From assembly GCF_030463565.1 (NCBI RefSeq), contig NC_134649.1:1622001-1686000 (forward strand): 64,000 bases of DNA. The letters run 5' to 3'. Every line of letters begins with the position of its first letter. Within the stretch, counting starts at the first letter, position 1. This DNA comes from Pelecanus crispus. Lineage: Eukaryota > Chordata > Aves > Pelecaniformes > Pelecanidae. The position numbers and the translations under genes were made by a program. The notes under the pieces were generated by a model. The model made no database searches. It was not told the origin of the DNA and saw only the letters and a program-made list of their open reading frames with translations. This document shows, piece by piece, positions 23,701-35,893 of this stretch.

Positions 23701-26039
23701 TGATTGGAAAAGCCTGAATGCGAGATTGAAAGTAAAGGGGGAGAAAAGTGTAGAAAGCCTTTTATAGGAGCTGCTGCCACAGAAGATAACGCGTAACAAG
23801 TTCTAGTCGGAAACACAGGCTCGTTAATTAATATTGTGAATTCAGCCAGAAACTGGACTATTCCTAAGATAAACTCCAGCCTAACGGGGCGAGTAGGGGA
23901 CGCGCTGAGCTGACTTTGAGCAGCAGCTCCGCGCTCAGGGCCCCGCACACCCCAGCTCCATCCCGTGGGCAAGGAGAGCTCTGTAAGTAGAAGCCGAAGC
24001 ACTCTTTTGGCGCGTGTGTTTGGAAGCAGGACTGCATTTAGCTTTACCAGTGCAGATTTGATTATTTAAGAGATGATTTTTTTTTTTTTTCCATTGAGTA
24101 ATTATGTTCTGCTGAATTAGATTGAGTTAAACAATGCAGTCGGGATGACAGAAACAAATACATTATTAATTTTAAACTCTGCCAGCTACTTCATTCAATT
24201 TGCAGTATCAGTAAAGAGGTTTGTGGTGGAAAACAAAACACAGACGGGTGGAAGCTTGGCCCGGAGACCTCTGTGGCAGGAGCGATGGGTGATGGAGCCC
24301 CCGCAGATGGGTGACACCGAGACCCTCGAGTGCCACGGTCATTGGGCGCATCTGGGGGACCCCAGCCCGCTATTTGGAGGCATTGCTGATGTTGGAGCTG
24401 GCTCAGCCAACTGACCCTCTCCGTCCCAAATTGACTGATGGATCGCATGACCGGCCCGTTGTTCTTTCTGGAAATAGAGGAGCACAAATCATCGCTGCTG
24501 TTTGCTCGGGCAAATGATTTTGCCATCACTTGAAGCCTTTAAATCACGGCTGGGTGTCTCCATCAATGCTCCCTGCCTGAGCACCGGCTGGAAGGCAGCG
24601 AGGGGCAGGGGAGGGTTTCCTTTACGCCGCAGTTGGATGGGAGATGCAAAAAGGACCCTGCGAGAGCGCAGCGTGCATCGGCTGGAAATCGTTATCCTCC
24701 GTGATTCCCATCAGCTGAGGCAGAGATCTCAAAGCCGCTCACCCTCCCAAGCAGCCCCAGTCCCTCGCTGCGGGGGACTTCAAAATCCTCCAAAGCTGGG
24801 ACCCCCGCAGTCCCACCAGAGCCAGTGGGATGCTCGGCGAGGCGTTGGCGTGAGCAGGCAGCCCCCGGGCAGGAACGCAGGCAGGAGCAGCCCCCGGCGC
24901 AGCCTGCTGCCTTCGGTCGGAGGCGAGAGGGATTCTCAAAGTCCAACTCTCGAATTTAGCCCATCCAAAAGGCTACCTGTCAGGGATAGCGGACTTGTCC
25001 CACAGAGCCTTGAACATTCAGAGATGCCGAGCGACGGCCAGCGCTGCCCCGTGCTCGTGCACGCACCTCAGCAGCCCGCTGCTGGCTTTCGCCCGGAGGC
25101 AGCTCCCCCATCACCTCTTTCATACAAATTCTTACACCTTTCAGACTGGCGTCAGCAGCAGAGGATAAACGGAGCTTGCTTGAGAGCCCAAGCACCTGAC
25201 AGAGGGCTGAGGGTGCTTCTGGAAGGGGAATGTCCCCCGTGTGAGCCAGGAGCCCTGTCCCCGTCCCGAGCGGATGGGGAGAAGTGCTTGGGCTGGCTGT
25301 GTTTAGGTGAACATCCCAAACCTATTAACTACCGCAGCCCACGTGCGAGGTGCGCGTGCCTGCTCGCTTGCGCTCGGCTGGGGTCGACATCGCGCTGTAT
25401 CGATCAACGTGCCTTCGTGCAATTAAAAAGAGGCGGAAAAAGCCCGCTGCGTCCCTGAGGATGAGGGTTTCCCAAGGATGCAGATTTTTCCTGAGCAGGG
25501 CTTTAAATCCAGGCAAAGTCAACTCATCCATGGGCATCCCACACTGATCGCGTACCCTGAGACCCAACCTCTCTGCCCTACCTACGGACATCAGCATTCC
25601 TGGTAAAACCACTATTAAAACCCAAAAAAATCAAGACACTTAAATTACATACTAATTTGATTTTCCAGAAGGTTTCTAGGAAATGTTTTCAATCAAGAAG
25701 TAAATTCAGATCGTAATAAAATATTACATAAATATTTACATCAGCCCTGGCTTTACTTTAAAAGGAGGGATTTTTTTTCCCTCTTGCACACGCTGCCAAA
25801 GTAGTTAGCTGGCAAGCCAGTGAAAAAACACGGTCTGAGAGTCACTTTTTCCCCTACCAGATCCATCACCGAGCGATCAGAAGGTTTATTTTTCCCATGT
25901 CTCCCCCAAATTCCATCATTTCCCTTCCTAAAAGATTCCATGTGTATCCCGGGCGCGCGGTCGCCCAGGTAAGGCAGAGACATCAGCTATTTATACAAAT
26001 TAGATGGGGGGGAGGAGGCGAGGGAAAACGTCTTCAAAG

Positions 26040-26310
26040 CTGCAGCACATTAAAAGGAATTTATTAGATGTGTTGTGTGGGCAGGATGCCAGCTAAATTT
26101 AATATGGATCTATATACAAAGAAACTGTCTAGTTACACAGAATGAATATTTAATCATGCATGGATCAAGCAATTTCACAGAAGTAATTAAAAGCAGGCTT
26201 TGTTTATTGCTAAAAATTATAGCTACCCTATTGACCTGGTGCTGGAGTTCTTTTGCCATATTGAACATGTTACCTGCTGATATTATGTTATTAAATGGGG
26301 ATTAAGACTA
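26040..26310. promoter_or_regulatory. AT-rich block, candidate conserved non-coding element
   Basis: Repeat-free AT-rich block with TAATTA at 26184-26189, TTTAATCATGCATGG and TTTGTTTATTG (forkhead-like). No open frame of interest. Function inferred from motif content only. Confidence 0.22.
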
Positions 26311-28497
26311 TTTTTTTTTTTCCTTTGCAGATAAGAGCTCTTAAGCTATCTTGTCTGTTTGTGCACAGAGGAGGGGAAAGAAAAAAGCTCCACGGTGGAA
26401 AAAACAAGCCTGCACGAATTAGAAGGGTTAGGAAAACACTCGTACCTGTAACGGGGAAGGCAGAAAACGATGAATCAATTAAATACTCCATGGATTAGTT
26501 TGCTCCCAGGGGAGCAGCCTGGGGGGAGCGGAGCATCCCGAGGGATGAGCCTGATGCTGCTGAGCTGCTGGGGGGATGCGCGGGGGTCACGGCTTGGGAC
26601 TAAATCTGGGGCAGAGCCAGGCAGAAGGATGCTCAACCGGGACACCTGTCGGAGAGAAATGGTGGAAAACCATTTATGCCGGAATTAGGGGGTTGCATCC
26701 CAGCCTCTCCCCAGCGCCCTGGGGAAGCTGGGGCTGTCGCCGCTGTTTCTTATGGCTCGTTTGACATTAAATCCCATTTCCACATGCCGATGGCGCTGCA
26801 TATCAAGCACACACCGTAGATTTGCTTTGAAGCAAACTGACAACCGGGGATTCGCTGTGTGGCCTTGAACAGTCCTGTATTGTCAGGACCGTGCGCTCTG
26901 AGACCTAACTGGCCCCAAAACCCGGGTTACTTTGACCTTGAGACCAGTGAGAGGAGCCAAAATCCTCCTCCGGCTTTGCTGAGCACCCGTGGGCACATGG
27001 CAGGACCCCGGGGCGGGTTCCTTGCACAAGCGAAGGGCACTTTTGCTGGTGCCCTTCAAACAGGCACATTAGCATCACCCGTAGCAGGTCCCTCGGGCAA
27101 TGGGGAGCCAGAGGAAATAGCTGTCAGCTAATGCTGGAGACAATCAAATAATACGTACCTGGAAGAAGCCCTCTGGGAGGATCAGAGCCAGAACAGGCTG
27201 GAAATGGTCAGACCCAGCCTTGCGTGGTGCCTGCGATCCCTGGGGAGGGCAGGGCAGGAGAATAAGCAAGAAACTGAGTGTAAGCCACCCGTTTCCAAGC
27301 ACCTCGTCCTCCCCGAGCACAGGGCCGCATCACCAGCCCACGCTAACACCGCCCACAGAGCAAAGCCCTCGTTCCTTAATAAGCCACTTACTAAAGAGCC
27401 GTGTTTGGCGGGGGAGACCGCCGGCTGCTTGGCTGCCCGGTCATTAGCTGATGCGCAAGATCCGTCAGGTCTCGAAATCCTTGCTGGTCTAGAAAGCCTC
27501 CCCTTACCTCCTCCAGCATCTCTGCCTCACGGGAGGGGGTGTGAAGCCCAGGACCTCCCCCAGCCCATAAAACAGGTTTGGGGGCATCGGTCCTGTGCCG
27601 GCAGGGTGCTGCTTCGGGGGACACGTGTTTGAGAGCAGACTGGTGACCCCGAGGGCTCCTGCAGGAAGAAATAACTTCAACATTTGCATGTTAAGCACCC
27701 CAAGCATTTTTGGAAAACTGATAGCTATAGAGAAAATGCCCATTAAAGCAAAGCAGCTTTAACAAGCTTTAATATAAAGCTATCCCTTGGAATACTAGCT
27801 TTGCTTAGAAGTGTAAGAAAAATGAGGAGCCCAGGGTGCAAAGGGCTGGAAAAACAAATGGAAGAGGCTGGGGAAACACGAGCAGCAAGGAAACACGGCC
27901 GAGCGGAGAAGTCTGAACAGCCGCTCAGCTGTCAGAGCCCGCCGTGCCAGACAGGAGGAGTTTCCAGGCTTCTCGCAGCCCGTGCACCTCTCCCCGGCTC
28001 TGCACAGCCGCTTCCCCTCTGACAAGCCACTTGTAAGCTATTAGCAGATGAAGATATTACTATTTTACCCTTACTTTGCATAACTATAAATGACAGAGCA
28101 AATTGCCACTCTGTGAGAAAACAAGCCTGATGTATTTAAGCTGACAGTGTCTCTTTACATTACGATTATTTATAGTGCATTAGCACCGGGGCGGCTTCGC
28201 CAGGCACTACCCGGGGCCGGCAGCTCCCGACCCGCAGAGCGGCTCCTTATAACAATAAACCGCCGCCGCTTCCCAGAGTCTGCGAGAGTTCATGGAACAG
28301 AATAAAAGCCAGGGGTGATGACATTTATAAGCACTAAGATCTTAAAGACAGAAAAAATACTACCGTGGATGAAGGCTTTGAATCAAATTTTAATAAAAAG
28401 CTGGAATTCTGGCCAAGAGCTGCTCGGCTAGAATATTAAGAAAATTCACGCCCTTTACTAGCTCCATTTTTGCTATGGGATGCTTAAAGATGCTTCT

Positions 28498-28625
28498 AAT
28501 TACACATATGCGTACATACAAATACATATATGCATATATGTGCATGTATGTATGCGCACACACACGAAGGGAGAGCATGCGTGTGTGTGTATATATATAT
28601 ATACACACACACACATACACACAAA
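28498..28625. repeat. Alternating purine-pyrimidine tract with inverted symmetry
   Basis: A complex microsatellite: (ATACAT)-like and TATATGCATA units, then CACACACACG, then at about 28579-28618 a (GT)n-(AT)n-(AC)n block that is nearly a perfect inverted repeat centred on the TATATATA core. Such tracts can form Z-DNA and cruciforms and are usually length-polymorphic. The CACA-rich ends give short Tyr/Ile/His/Thr frames that are not genes. Confidence 0.93.
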
Positions 28626-31600
28626 GGGAGAGTTTTACTCTGTATTCAACCACTACCTATCTCAACATTAACCCAGGACATAGAGCAGTCCAGCTGACCC
28701 AATGCTGTCCCAAGAAATCCTTCTGGCGTGTCAGACGAACCGCTTAGCAGCCTTATCAAATAAAACCACGATGCCGCGCCTAACCGGGGACCGCTCACCC
28801 GTCACCCGTGTGCCTCCAGCCGCGTCCTCTCTGCAGCTTCCCCTCGCCTGCAAACGAAGGTGGGCTCGTTACAGCATGCTTGTCTCTCCCCAGCTGCATT
28901 TCCACGCCGGTGCTGGAGGTGGGTGCTCCCAAGGCGTGCAGGTAAGGCTCTGCCATGGGGTTGTGCCGAGCTGCACCCCAGGCATGCACCGAAGCTCAAA
29001 ACCTAAATGAAACACCATTACAGGTCCCTTGTGCCCTGCTGCCCTCCTCCACTCCTCTCTGTCCAGGATGACAATCATCCTAACTACTACAAATAACACC
29101 AGCAGCATCCCTGAGCCCTGCCGTGCTGGCTCCCTGCTCCCAGCCCAGGCACGAGCGCTGATGCAGCACCGTGGGCTGATGCGCTGACCCCTTCCCGTCG
29201 CCACGGCCAAGCGATGGCCCTCAGGTGCCGGAGGTGACGCCTGCAAGCCTCCGCAGGGAGCTCAGGACAGCGGGTGCTGCCAGCCAGCACCCTGCCGTGC
29301 CCAGACCTGCGGTGGCTCACCCCCGGCGGGTGCGATATCGCTGAATTCGTTGATGTGGGCAACTCCAAGGCGGTGGAAGGAGAAGCTGGTGGTTGCTTCT
29401 CCCTGGGGCCGTGGGACTATCCCGCATGAGGATCCTTCCAGGGCGAGAGTTCGCTGACCCGCAGGTAGTTATCTTGTCTATCCCACGTGTTAACATCCGC
29501 TAATCTGCGCGCATGAGAGGGAACTCAAAGCACAGAGCGCAATTAAGATGTGAATTCTGATGTGCAGGAAGAAGTGTGGGGAGGAAACGCGGCCTCTCAA
29601 GGTCAAAAAACAAACCTAGACAAAAGTGTTATCTCTAGTGTTGCACAGCTGATTGCATCATCTGCATATGAAATTAAATATAATTAATATTTGTCATGCA
29701 CAGACTGTTGCTGAACTCCCCTCACCCCTGCCCTCCCTTCTTCATTAATCTCCTAGTAACATCCAGAAAGTTGCATGTGGTAATAAAATACCAAGAACCC
29801 TCTCTAGTGATCTGAATTGGAGATAAATCTATTCTCTTGTCAGCAAGCCTAGAAGGCAGAAACTGTAACTTCCCCAGGAGTCAGCGACCTAGCTTGCAAC
29901 AATTTGCTTAATTAGGAGAAAACAATATTTTTCACTAAATTGGGTGGCTAATGTATATCATTATGATCTGCCAAGGAAGTGGATTTGCCCTTATCCGCCG
30001 TGCCAAGAAGACAGCTGAACGTTATATTTACCTAGAAAGTATCCCTCAGCCCCATGTTAAAGAGGATGAGAGACAAATTATACCTTCATGTTAATGGTTG
30101 ATGATCCTCTTACTGCGTGTCTGGAGGCCTCTTAGGTCTTACTTCTCGAAGACATAAACCAATGATTTGTCCCAGGTATATTTTTCATCAACCCCATAAA
30201 AACTTCCAGTTGATGTTAATGGAGGAAGAGTTTATCTCCAATGGGTCCCAGACAGGCTTATACCAAGGATATGCCAAGTACCCATTAAACAATAAGACAT
30301 AACAGGGCATGTGTTAGAGTGCAATAAAGACACACTTAGTTGAGTTAGAGTGATTACGCTGCTGATTAGAAAAGCTCCTTTCAAGCAGCTTTGCCCTGAA
30401 GATGGGTTTGGGGAGGGGGTCGGTCCTGCACGGGTACACACAAGAGTTCCCCAAACCCCAGTTCTGCACGCTCCGAAGCTCTTATTTACAGCAACGTCTC
30501 CCGTAAAGAAAACTCCAGCCCAGCTCAGCGCTGCTGTCCTCAGCTCCTCCGGGAGAGGGGAAGCTGCACCCCAAGCGCTTAAATGTCCATAAACCCGTGG
30601 GCACACATTTAAGACGCACAAAACCCCGACCGCCAGCGCAAGTGCTGAGCAGGGCAGAAACGCAGGGCTGTGACCGGGTTACTTTAAAGCCCAAACTTAA
30701 ATATACCACCATGACCGAATGCCCATGCAGCTTTTTCCGCAGAGCATCTGGCTGCCGGAGGGCTCCCGTGCACGGTGCTGGACTCGGGCGATGCTCCCAC
30801 GAGGCTCCGTCACGAACCGCGGTCGCCTTCCACGGAGCTGTGCAGGAGCAGGGCAGAAGGCAGCGGGGCTGGAGCAGGGAGAATTGCTCGGTGAGTTTTT
30901 TTTCAGCACTAAATCCTGAATTTCTACATGGGTTCGTCTTACGGCAAAGTTTAGCAGATCTCATTAATATTCCCTCGCCATCTCGAACCCAGGCACTGAC
31001 GAGTTCTACCTTTCATGCGGTTGTCCCTGGTGCGGTGACTCTGCACTAATTAGCAACCTTCCCCAGACGTATGCAAAAGCCAGTTTTTTCCCAGACTATG
31101 ATTTTTCCACCTCCTCTGCCTTTGCTTTGCCACCACAACCTTCCCTCCCCTTACACCTCCCCAGGCACACGCTGGTGCACCTTCCCTCAAAGCAAAAAAA
31201 AAAAAACAAATTAAAACCAGACCCATACCTGAAAAATTTTAAAGACCTTGCAGGAAATTGGCAGGGGACGGAGCTACCCAGAGCCTGCCAGCTTCACGCA
31301 CCCCCAGACCTCACGGCTGACAGCGCTGCTTGCTGCGCTGCGTCTTGCCCACCTCTGGAGCCACAAGCTGGGATTTGGGCTGGTTTCTTTAAAGCTGGGC
31401 CCAGATCTGAAGTTTCAGCTCAGGTCCTGGCTCTCACATAGCCCGATTCCACTACGCCTTTTCCTTCGCTTCTTATAACTTTTATTAGCCCAGCAAAAAC
31501 AGTTGAGGCTTGGAAAGCACCACCGTGTTCACCATGGCGCAGACCTCAGAGGAGACCACACTTTCCGAAAGTTCACTTTTGACTGTAGCTTACAGATCAG

Positions 31601-32311
31601 AAAACAGAGCCCGGCCTTTTACAGCTCATTTGCTAACTTCTCACTAAACCAGTGAAAACCCCATTTGCCGTCCTGTTTATACCAATGCCTTTTTTACGCT
31701 GCTTTCCTGCATTTACAGCCTGTACTGCTCTGGTTTCACAGCGTGCAAATTGGGTGCGTTGCTCTGGGGAAGCTGGTGTTTAACCAGCATTTTGCCAGCC
31801 TCTGGCTATTACCAAACCCCACCCCTGTGCATCACTTAACCACGCTCATTTTTGGGCAGCATGCAAAAGCAGGGCTGGTTGCGCGTAGAAGAAAATTCCC
31901 ATGTTGAATATTCAAGGTCAAATTTGCACCCAGCCCGGCTCCAGCCTCAGTTTTTAAACCCCTTCCTTGCAGACAGCAGCAAATGGAGCGGCACAGCTCA
32001 GGCAGACCCAGCCCGTCACCGGTGGTGCCCACCGGCTGCGGTCACCCCGTCACCCCCGGGATGGAGCAGACAGGGCCAAGCACGGGCTGTCTCCCCGAAA
32101 CACAGCACGCGGGCTGGCATCAAATCTCTGCTGGGAAAGGCAAAAAAAGGGGAAGGGAGGTCTCTGAGTTGCGCTCTCTGCACAGGGCAGAGCAACCCAG
32201 AGTGAGACCATCCTACAGGCAAATGTAAACACATCCCGTGTGTGATTGCTGGGGAAGGTGCTTTGGGTCAGGTAGGAAGCTGCCGAGTGCTTGCAGGAAA
32301 GAATCTGGGAT
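28626..32311. other. Unique non-coding DNA
   Basis: About 3.7 kb with no recognised gene. A long AT-rich candidate element at 29600-30130 is listed separately. A short A run at about 31194-31206 is present. Reading frames of up to 160 codons overlap on both strands and show no domains. Confidence 0.5.
29600..30130. promoter_or_regulatory. AT-rich block, candidate conserved non-coding element
   Basis: One of the longest low-CpG, repeat-free AT-rich blocks. Visible sites include E-box CAGCTG at 29646-29651, TAATTA at 29681-29686 and 29909-29914, a TTTGCTTAATTAGG context and a SOX-like ACAAT at 29922. No open frame. The combination of E-box and homeodomain sites fits a neural or muscle developmental enhancer, but this is inference. 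Confidence 0.27.
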
Positions 32312-32791
32312 TATAGAATCATAGAATCATAGAACGCTTTGGGTGGGAAGGGACCTTTAGAGCCCACCCAGCCCAGCCCCTGCAGTGCCAGGGACAGCTT
32401 TAACCAGCCCAGGGTGCTCACAGCCCCGTCCAACCTGGCCTGGGATGTTTCCAGGGATGGAGCATCGACCACCTCCCTAGGCAACCTATGCCAGTGCCTC
32501 ACCACCCTCATCACAAAAATTTTCTTCCTTATATCCAGTCTAAATCTCCCCTCTTTTCGTTTAAAACCATTACTCCTTGCCCTATCGCAACAGGTCCTAC
32601 TAAAAAGTTTGTCCCCATCCTTCCTATCGGCCCCTTTCAGCACTGCAAGGCTGCTATAGGGTCTCCCCGCAGCCCCCTCCTCTCCAGGCTGAACACCCCC
32701 AGCTCCCCCAGCCTGGCCCCGCAGCAGAGGGGCTCCAGCCCTCGGATCATTTTTGTGGCCTCCTCTGGACCCGCTCCAACAGCTCCATGTA
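32312..32791 (-). mobile_element. CR1 LINE, longest copy, with remnant of the pol C-terminus
   Basis: About 480 bp antisense CR1. On the minus strand it begins at ACATGGAGCTGTTGGAGCGG, the well-known region near the end of CR1 ORF2, and ends with three CATAGAAT-type octamers. Minus-strand frames recall the carboxy end of the CR1 reverse-transcriptase polyprotein (RLGELGVFSLERRGLRGD; then FRLDIRKKIFVMRVVRHWHR and LPREVVDAPSLE), but they lie in different frames, so frameshifts have broken it. The 3' end wording (GAACGCTTTGGGTGGGAAGG) marks a different, probably older, CR1 subfamily from the other copies in this window. Dead copy. Confidence 0.93.
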
Positions 32792-35364
32792 CAACGGAGA
32801 CCAGCTGAACCCGAGTCATCAGTGGCCCGTAGATGCAAGACAAACAAATATCATAGGGGGAAATGTAAACAGGCACCCACCCCGTGGGAAACACGGTCAC
32901 CTGCCCACCCACCCACGTCCACCCCGCGCCCCGAGGTGGGGCTGGGAGGGAGCAGTCCCAGCGCACAATGGCTGCAGCACGGGAGATGCTCTATTCCTTA
33001 CGTGCGCGGCATTTCAGGTGAGAAACAGCAAATGTGCAGCTGCCGGCAGAACGATGGAGGTGGCACGGCCGCGGCGAGCTGTCGGGCTGGGTGCAAGGTG
33101 AGCGGTGCTGCCAGCATGGGGGACAGGGTGCAGGCAGGTCCTGCCGCCACGTGGGAGAAGGCGAGCAAGCTCACACTCTGCTCCATGCATGCACACGGGG
33201 CAGCTCGCCCAAAGCTCTGTGCAAGGGCAGCCCTCTCCAAGCCTTTCCCCATGCTCCCGTGGTTAAAAAAAATGCACCCCACGCAGCGCTGCTCCCTCAA
33301 AGCCTAGTTGCAGTTGCACTGAACCGCTTAAAAATAGCACGGTGATCTTCAGAGGCTTGGCAGAAACAGAAATTAAGGACTTTGCATCACAGACGGGAGA
33401 GCGCATCTCTCTCATCCCATCTGAAGTGGCTCGGAGAAGCTGCAGCTAAAAGTCTCATGAAGAGCGAGCACCATGCGGGTGCCATATTTTTGTAGGACTC
33501 TGCAGTGAAGACAAATCAGCCCCAAAAGTCCCCCCCGATCCACGTACCTCATGGCTCATCTTCTGGAGCATCCCAGAAGAGGCACCCAATCGCCCCATGC
33601 AGACCTTCTCTCCAATGGCATGGACCTTCCAGGCTGCCCAGCTCCAACAAAATTGCCAAGATAGGATGAAGTGAAAAGAAAATACACAAGTTCAGGAGAA
33701 TTAGTGTGGAGATAAACCAAAGGGAGACCAGGGGAGGGTTCATGCTTGGGGATAAGCGGTATAATTGGGAAGGAAATTGAAAAGGAATTCCTTGGAATAC
33801 GGCGTGCTGCTAATGGGTTCCCTCTGCACCGTCGGAGCAGAGCCTCTCCCCATCTGGATCCAATGCCAGTGTTATCCCAGCACGGGTATGTGTCAGAGAC
33901 AGCAAACCGCGCCGAACCGCTTTGTTTTAGCGAGAGAAGTGAGCTGCACCGGCAAAAATTCAATTGGAAATTAATGAAACTGCCGGATCTCTCCAAGTTT
34001 AACTGCAGCTTGCGGGTGGACGTGCCGAGCCGGCCGAGCACCACGGGTCAGCGGTGGGACACCGGCAGCCGGGGCTTCCAGCCGCTCCCACGCTCCCGGA
34101 GCCCGGCCTCGCTGTGCACCCGCTGCCCCTCGGGAGCTGCCGGGGTCCGGGCTGACGCGGCACCCGAAGGGGACGCCTGCAGCGGGATGGGTGCATCAGG
34201 GATGCTCACAGCTGCCTGGGTGCTGGAGTCACCCCCCAAACAGCAGCGCGGCGCGATGCGCACTCCCTGCAACGCCCGGGCTGGCGGGGACCAGCCCGCT
34301 GCCTCATTGACACGAGCCGGGCAAAGCCGTGCCTCTGCCAGAGGTAGAGCCTTGGCATTTGCACAAGAGCAGCCTTTCTAGCAGCGAAATGGCCATTTTC
34401 CAGCATGCCATTATTTCTGTTTTATAATGTTGCACAGCAGCCAAAGAATGGATCCGCGGAGTCTCTTTGGCACCAGGGAGGTTAACATTTTCCTCTTGGC
34501 ACTTGTGCATTGATAGCTGTTAAGTGCAGGCTGCTCCTAGGCCAGAGATACGCCTTTCAATAATCTCTTCCTTTACCATTTCAAAGCCTCGACAATAAGT
34601 ATTACTTCCTGGCAATTCCCGTTAGCAGTGCAGTACGTGCTCTGCCTGTGAGACAATACTCTCCGAGCAGGAGAAGGCTCTTTGCTGGAGTCTTGTTGTC
34701 GTTGCTGCTTTTGCGGTAAAGGAGGAATTCATCTGCTATTATATTTTCATCTCTTTGTCATCTGTTGGTATTGGAAAGCGTGCTCCCCGGGCTTGCTGGA
34801 CACCACATGAGCTAGTTAACATTAATAAAAGATTAAATTAACTATGGGATCAGCAAGGCTTTCAAGAAACATATAACATTATATTAATCCCAGACATGCA
34901 GATTATTACACATATTACTGGATTTAAATATCGAATTGAAACTAGAGAAGGAAAAGGACCATGCAATATCTGAACTATCCAAGCGTGCCCATTACCCGGA
35001 GAGGAAATAAATCCCCTCGGCCCCCGAAGTCCTTGCCGCTGGAAGAGCGGGGGCCGTAGCGCTGCGCTCACAGCCAGCGCTGCACAGGGAGAGCCCTTTG
35101 TCTGCTACTAGGCATCGATCCAGCCCTTAATGAGGTCAACAGGAGGCTTTCCATGGGCTTCAGCAGCCTTTGGAGCTGCTCCTTCCTAACAAATCCAAAA
35201 CGAAGAACCCTTAGACAAGCACAGCTTCGTCAGCGGGGCAATTAAGCCCATGCCGGGAGCGGAGGAGCGCTGCACCGGCTGCTGCCACAAACACACCTCC
35301 CTGCAGACGGCCAAGCCGGGGAGGACAAACGTCCTTCCTCCCTTCACCCGGAGCTGGCAGCTGC
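32792..35364. other. Unique non-coding DNA
   Basis: GC-rich single-copy sequence to about 34400, then an AT-richer candidate element at 34500-34920, then GC-rich again up to the 12-bp satellite. No gene or mobile element recognised. Confidence 0.5.
34500..34920. promoter_or_regulatory. AT-rich block, candidate regulatory element
   Basis: Repeat-free block with NKX2-like TTAAGTG at 34520-34526, ACAATAAGTATTAC and GTTAACATTAATAAAAG. Follows a GC-rich region abruptly. Function inferred only. Confidence 0.18.
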
Positions 35365-35893
35365 GGCGAGCATCGTGGCGAGCATCGCGGCAAGCATCGC
35401 AGCAAGCATTGCAGCGAGCATCGTGACAAGCATCGCAGCGAGCATCGTGACAAGCATCACGGCAAGCATCGCAGCGAGCATTGTGGCGAGCATCATGACA
35501 AGCATCACGGCAAGCATCGTGGCAACCATCACGGCAAGCATCACGGGGAGCATCACGACAAGCATCGCGGCGAGCATCGTGACAAGCATCGTGGCAACCA
35601 TCATGGCAAGCATCGCGGCAAGCATTGCGGCGAGCATCGTGACAAGCATCGCAGCGAGCATCGTGGCAACCATCACGGCAAGCATCGCGGCGAGCATCGT
35701 GACAAGCATCGCGGTGAGCATTGCAGCAACCATCACGGCAAGCATCGCGGCGAGCATCGTGACAAGCATCGCGGCGACCATCATGGCAAGCATCGTGGTG
35801 ACACGGCAAGCATCGTGGTGACCATCACGGCAAGCATCGTGGCGAGCATCGTGACGAGCATCACCGTGACCATCGCGGCAAGCATCGCGGCAG
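35365..35893. repeat. 12-bp satellite array, about 44 units
   Basis: Tandem units of the form AGCATCGCGGCR with variable positions (AGCATCGTGACA, AGCATCACGGCA, ACCATCACGGCA). Blocks of 24-60 bp recur, so there is higher-order duplication. The 12-bp unit is divisible by three, which keeps several frames open: ASIAASIVTS-type on plus, and MLAAMLVTM- and RDACHDAR-type on minus, including frames of 148, 197 and 207 codons. These are low-complexity artefacts. Confidence 0.96.

Larger units (their letters stand above)
23017..28497. other. Unique non-coding DNA with AT-rich islands
   Basis: About 5.5 kb without recognisable genes or CR1/LTR sequence. AT-rich candidate regulatory blocks at 23320-23700 and 26040-26310 are listed separately; another lies around 28020-28190. 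A 318-codon open frame at 24502-25458 on the plus strand is the longest not explained by repeats, but its composition (Arg/Pro/Ser-rich, no domain, overlapped by frames on the other strand) is what GC-rich random sequence gives. Confidence 0.5.

Noticed and set aside
24502-25458. 318-codon plus-strand frame
   Set aside because: No recognisable domain, Arg/Pro/Ser-rich composition expected of GC-rich random sequence, and overlapped by frames on the other strand.
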